A DNA stretch of 8,938 nt from Burkholderiaceae bacterium (GTDB lineage: Bacteria > Pseudomonadota > Gammaproteobacteria > Burkholderiales > Burkholderiaceae_C). Under the pieces are notes generated by a model. It saw nothing but the letters and a program-made list of their open reading frames with translations. It did no database searches and had not been told where the DNA came from. The stretch covers positions 1-8,938 of the forward strand of contig JALQVJ010000194.1 in assembly GCA_023260355.1 (NCBI GenBank), in the 5' to 3' direction. The position numbers and the translations under genes are program-made. Within the stretch, counting starts at the first letter, position 1. Every line of letters starts with the position of its first letter. Shown here piece after piece: positions 6,438-8,938 of the stretch.

Positions 6438-7225
6438 GTTTTACCCAGCACGACGTCGAGTACGAACCTTGAGCCCACATAGCTCAACAAAAGGAAAGTT
6501 GCACCCAGATACAGGACGCGAGCCGCCTGCGCGCCGCGCCAGCCCCACTGCCAACGGCCGACGAGGAGCACCAACACTGTGACCCACGCCAGCAAGGCAA
6601 AAATTGTCTTGTGATCCCAGCGCCAAGCCACACCGAGCAATGCCTCGGAAAAGAACGCGCCTCCAACCAACGTCAACGTGAGCAGCGCAAACCCCACAGC
6701 AACAAACTGGAAGGTCAAACGCTCCAATTTCAGCAGGGGAGGGAGATCGTCGTCTGGCGTCGCATGCCGCATTGCGGACTCCGCTCGTTGAAGCAGCCAA
6801 GCGTGAAAGACGGCGACTGCGAACAGCCCGTAAGAGGCAAAACCCAAAACCCAATGGACGGTCAACCAAGGTGAGACAAGCGATGGGTGGTGTTTGCCCG
6901 GGAACAGCCAACTCAACAACACACTCAATGCGCCCAATGCCGCGAGAGCCCACCGCGTGCGCAGTTGTGGGTAAAGCTGCGTCTCGATGGCATACAAGGT
7001 CGCCACAACCCAAGCCATGACACTGACCGCAAACGCGAAACCGAACAGCAGGGGGCGTTGCAGCAAATACCCAAAAAGGCTCATGCCATGCGCAGCCCAC
7101 GCGAGCGCAAAAAGCCACCTGGCGCGCTTGGGGTCCAACGCCTTGTGGCCCCAAGCGAGCGCGGCGTAGGCAAGCGCCGCCAGAACTGCCATGCCTGTGA
7201 ATAAGGGGTTGATCGCTACAATCAT
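6434..7225 (-). CDS. CcsA/YpjD-like cytochrome c assembly family membrane protein
   Basis: This 263-residue integral inner-membrane protein has about eight predicted membrane segments (near residues 11-28, 36-55, 60-80, 92-108, 122-145, 171-191, 207-224, 234-254). The conserved region runs from TVHWVLGFASYGLF through LERLTFQFVAVGFALLTLTLVGG to WRWDHKT, the pattern of the CcsA/CcmC/YpjD group. Conserved histidines H46, H124 and H205 are candidate haem-contact residues. The group includes haem-handling proteins of c-type cytochrome maturation, but stand-alone YpjD-like members such as this one lack a firm function, and no ccsB or other cytochrome maturation gene is visible. The ATG at 7225 has no strong ribosome-binding site. 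It is the first gene of the set with the PP0621 family gene and ampD and is divergent from ffh. The family is secure; a role in cytochrome c assembly is not. Confidence 0.88.
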   Translation of the reverse strand: MIVAINPLFTGMAVLAALAYAALAWGHKALDPKRARWLFALAWAAHGMSLFGYLLQRPLLFGFAFAVSVMAWVVATLYAIETQLYPQLRTRWALAALGALSVLLSWLFPGKHHPSLVSPWLTVHWVLGFASYGLFAVAVFHAWLLQRAESAMRHATPDDDLPPLLKLERLTFQFVAVGFALLTLTLVGGAFFSEALLGVAWRWDHKTIFALLAWVTVLVLLVGRWQWGWRGAQAARVLYLGATFLLLSYVGSRFVLDVVLGKT

Positions 7226-7303
7226 GTTCGCAGTTTACCGATTTGCAACGCTTTTGATCATCCAGTGCACCCGCATCGGATGGCTCCACGTAAAAAATTC
7301 ATC
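7226..7303. other. Divergent spacer between the ccsA-like gene and ffh
   Basis: These 78 bp must hold the promoters of two divergent transcription units. I see no convincing -35/-10 pair on either strand and no strong ribosome-binding site before either gene. A TAAACT hexamer on the minus strand (complement of 7234-7239) is a weak -10 candidate for the ccsA-like gene without a partner -35. Confidence 0.4.
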
Positions 7304-8680
7304 ATGGCATCAGTCCTCTCCGAACGCTTCTCCCAAATTGTCAAGCAAATGCGAGGGCAAGCTCGCATCACCGAAGGCAACGTGGCAGACATGCTGCGCG
7401 AGGTTCGCATGGCATTGCTCGAGGCAGATGTCGCGCTTCCCGTGGTGAGAGAGTTCATCGCCAAGGTCAAGGAGCGAGCGCTGGGCCAAGAGGTGGTGGG
7501 TTCGCTCACCCCAGGCCAAGCATTGGTCTCCGTGGTCAATCGTGAGCTGATCGCCACCATGTCGCCGCCCTCGCCTAAGGACGGTGAGTTGAACCTGGCG
7601 GCTCAACCCCCAGCGGTTGTCTTGATGGCAGGTTTACAAGGCGCGGGCAAAACGACGACAACAGCCAAACTGGCCAAACTCCTGAAAGAGAAATACAAAA
7701 AGAAGGTGCTCACCGTCAGTGCGGACGTGTATCGCCCTGCCGCCATTGAGCAGCTCAAAACCGTCACCGGCCAAGCAGGCGCCGAATGGTTCCCCAGCCA
7801 ACCCGACCAAGCACCTGTCGCCATCGCGCAGGCTGCAATTGACCACGCCAAGCGGCACTATTTTGACGTTCTGCTGATTGACACCGCGGGTCGCCTCGCG
7901 ATTGATGACGTGTTGATGCAGGAGATCCAAAGCATCCACCAAGCGGTCAACCCCGTCGAGACGCTGTTTGTTGTCGATGCGATGCAAGGCCAGGATGCCA
8001 TCAACACGGCGAAGGCATTTGGCGACGCACTGCCCCTGACTGGCATTGTGTTGACCAAAACCGATGGCGATGCACGCGGTGGTGCGGCCCTCTCGGTGCG
8101 ACACGTCACCGGTGTGCCCATCAAGTTCTCAGGTGTGAGTGAGAAGATCGACGGGCTCGAAGCGTTTGACGCAGAACGCCACGCCAACCGCGTCTTGGGG
8201 ATGGGTGACATCTTGGCGCTGGTGGAGCAAGTCACCGCCAATGTGGACATGGAGGCGGCGCAGAAATTAGCCAGCAAAGTCAAAGGCGGTGGCGGGTTTG
8301 ATTTGCAAGACTTCCTTGAGCAGATTCAACAGATGAAGAACATGGGTGGCTTGTCGAATCTGATCGACAAGTTACCCGCTGAGATGGCTGCCAAAGCGGG
8401 ACAAGCCGATATGGGGCGGGCTGAAAAAGAGGTTCGACGCAAGGAGGGCATCATTTGCAGCATGACGCCCAAAGAGCGCCGCAACCCCGCCTTGATCAAA
8501 GCCACTCGCAAGCGCCGCATCGCCGCAGGCGCCGGCGTTCAAGTCCAAGAGGTCAACCGCTTGCTCAAAGAATTTGAGCAGATGCAAGGCATGATGAAAA
8601 AAATGAAGGGCGGCGGACTCATGAAGATGATGAAACGCATGGGTGGCATGAAGGGCATGCCTAAGCTGCCCGGTATGTGA
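7304..8680 (+). CDS. ffh: Signal recognition particle GTPase Ffh
   Basis: Ffh, 458 aa, binds 4.5S RNA to form the bacterial signal recognition particle. It recognises signal sequences on nascent chains and, with its receptor FtsY, delivers ribosomes to the membrane. The N domain (about 1-90) contains ALLEADVALPVV. The G domain (about 100-295) has the P-loop GLQGAGKTT (110-118), DTAGR (193-197) and TKTDGDARGG (251-260). The Met-rich M domain (about 330-458) holds the RNA-binding segment RRIAAGAGVQVQEVNRLL (404-421) and a C-terminal Met/Lys/Gly-rich tail. Length is normal and no key motif is missing. The ATG at 7304 fits the family start (MASVLSERFS); it lacks a good Shine-Dalgarno sequence, and in-frame starts at 7265 (GTG) and 7280 (ATG) would add residues not usual in the family. 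No clear terminator follows. The 4.5S RNA gene is not in the window. Confidence 0.97.
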   Translation: MASVLSERFSQIVKQMRGQARITEGNVADMLREVRMALLEADVALPVVREFIAKVKERALGQEVVGSLTPGQALVSVVNRELIATMSPPSPKDGELNLAAQPPAVVLMAGLQGAGKTTTTAKLAKLLKEKYKKKVLTVSADVYRPAAIEQLKTVTGQAGAEWFPSQPDQAPVAIAQAAIDHAKRHYFDVLLIDTAGRLAIDDVLMQEIQSIHQAVNPVETLFVVDAMQGQDAINTAKAFGDALPLTGIVLTKTDGDARGGAALSVRHVTGVPIKFSGVSEKIDGLEAFDAERHANRVLGMGDILALVEQVTANVDMEAAQKLASKVKGGGGFDLQDFLEQIQQMKNMGGLSNLIDKLPAEMAAKAGQADMGRAEKEVRRKEGIICSMTPKERRNPALIKATRKRRIAAGAGVQVQEVNRLLKEFEQMQGMMKKMKGGGLMKMMKRMGGMKGMPKLPGM

Positions 8681-8938
8681 GCACGCCGCTCGCAGGCATG
8701 ACCGCTGCACTTGATCTGGCTGTGGTCGTGTCCATCAGCCCGTGTCAGATCCCGCGTGCAGGGTTACCTGGTTCAACCCCCGCCCCGCTGGTCTCAACGC
8801 CTTCGAGTGGGGTGTTGCTCACACGCGGACCCAACATCAGCTGCGAATGTGGATGAGCGCTCACTCAGAGTAACGCCCTTTAGAGCAACGCCCTTTGCCA
8901 AGGCCTCATGCCTCGGCCATCATTGAGCGGCCATCACT
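8681..8938. other. Region after ffh without a supported gene
   Basis: No frame here gives a recognisable protein and no intrinsic terminator is evident. A 52-codon ORF (ATG 8698 to TGA 8856) and a frame read from a TTG at 8711 to 8928 exist on the plus strand, but neither resembles a family I know or has a proper ribosome-binding site. The region does hold a palindrome and short repeats between 8854 and 8936. It could be a gene-free spacer or the edge of a gene beyond the window. Confidence 0.5.
8867..8896. repeat. Tandem 15-bp repeat, two copies
   Basis: AGAGTAACGCCCTTT (8867-8881) is followed immediately by AGAGCAACGCCCTTT (8882-8896), differing at one base. A 10-bp palindrome, TGAGCGCTCA, lies just before (8854-8863), and GGCCATCA occurs twice just after (8915-8922 and 8929-8936). 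No function is evident. Confidence 0.75.

Noticed and set aside
8761..8785. GGTTCAACCCC stretch resembling a tRNA T-arm
   Set aside because: The flanking bases do not form a T-stem of the right shape and no acceptor, D or anticodon arm could be placed around it.
8698..8856. Small plus-strand ORF (52 codons) just after ffh
   Set aside because: It has no proper ribosome-binding site, no recognisable family and no coding bias that I can see; it is short enough to occur by chance.

Overview
The window reads as an ordinary chromosomal housekeeping segment of a betaproteobacterium, most likely Burkholderiales/Comamonadaceae. This rests on gene content and order (DUF3426 protein, lysine/alanine-rich histone H1-like protein, nrdB, nrdA, ampD, PP0621-family protein, CcsA/YpjD-like protein, ffh) and on protein features typical of that group, such as the MLTWE start of NrdB and the AWPFPTG tail of the H1-like protein. 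Base composition looks moderate rather than very GC-rich, so a freshwater Comamonadaceae lineage is possible, but the genus cannot be fixed from the sequence.

Layout. Positions 1-640 (+) hold the 3' part of a DUF3426 membrane-anchored protein. It converges on the H1-like gene (704-1003, minus), and a single bidirectional terminator at 658-689 lies between them. Positions 1004-1181 are a hairpin-rich spacer. The class Ia ribonucleotide reductase genes follow on the minus strand, transcribed nrdA (2467-5373) then nrdB (1182-2315). A 151-bp spacer between them holds a long stem-loop and a possible second promoter. Upstream of nrdA is a clear control region: a sigma70-like promoter with one NrdR box on its -10 element and a second just upstream of its -35 element, the boxes 32 bp apart. 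Next, still on the minus strand, is a tight three-gene set transcribed ccsA-like (6434-7225), PP0621 family (6180-6437), ampD (5615-6193), joined by 4-bp and 14-bp overlaps. Divergent from it is ffh (7304-8680, +), the signal recognition particle GTPase. The last 258 bases contain no gene I can support, only short repeats.

How the genes work together. NrdA and NrdB form one enzyme that makes deoxyribonucleotides. It is controlled allosterically through an N-terminal ATP-cone and, by inference, transcriptionally by NrdR, which is encoded elsewhere. The H1-like protein probably coats DNA. AmpD recycles cell-wall fragments in the cytosol. The PP0621 and CcsA-like proteins are inner-membrane proteins of uncertain role. 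Ffh delivers nascent membrane proteins to the membrane.

I found no evidence of a new defence system, mobile element, CRISPR array or other undescribed system. The most useful observations are regulatory: the NrdR-box promoter, the nrdA-nrdB stem-loop and the compound hairpins after nrdB.
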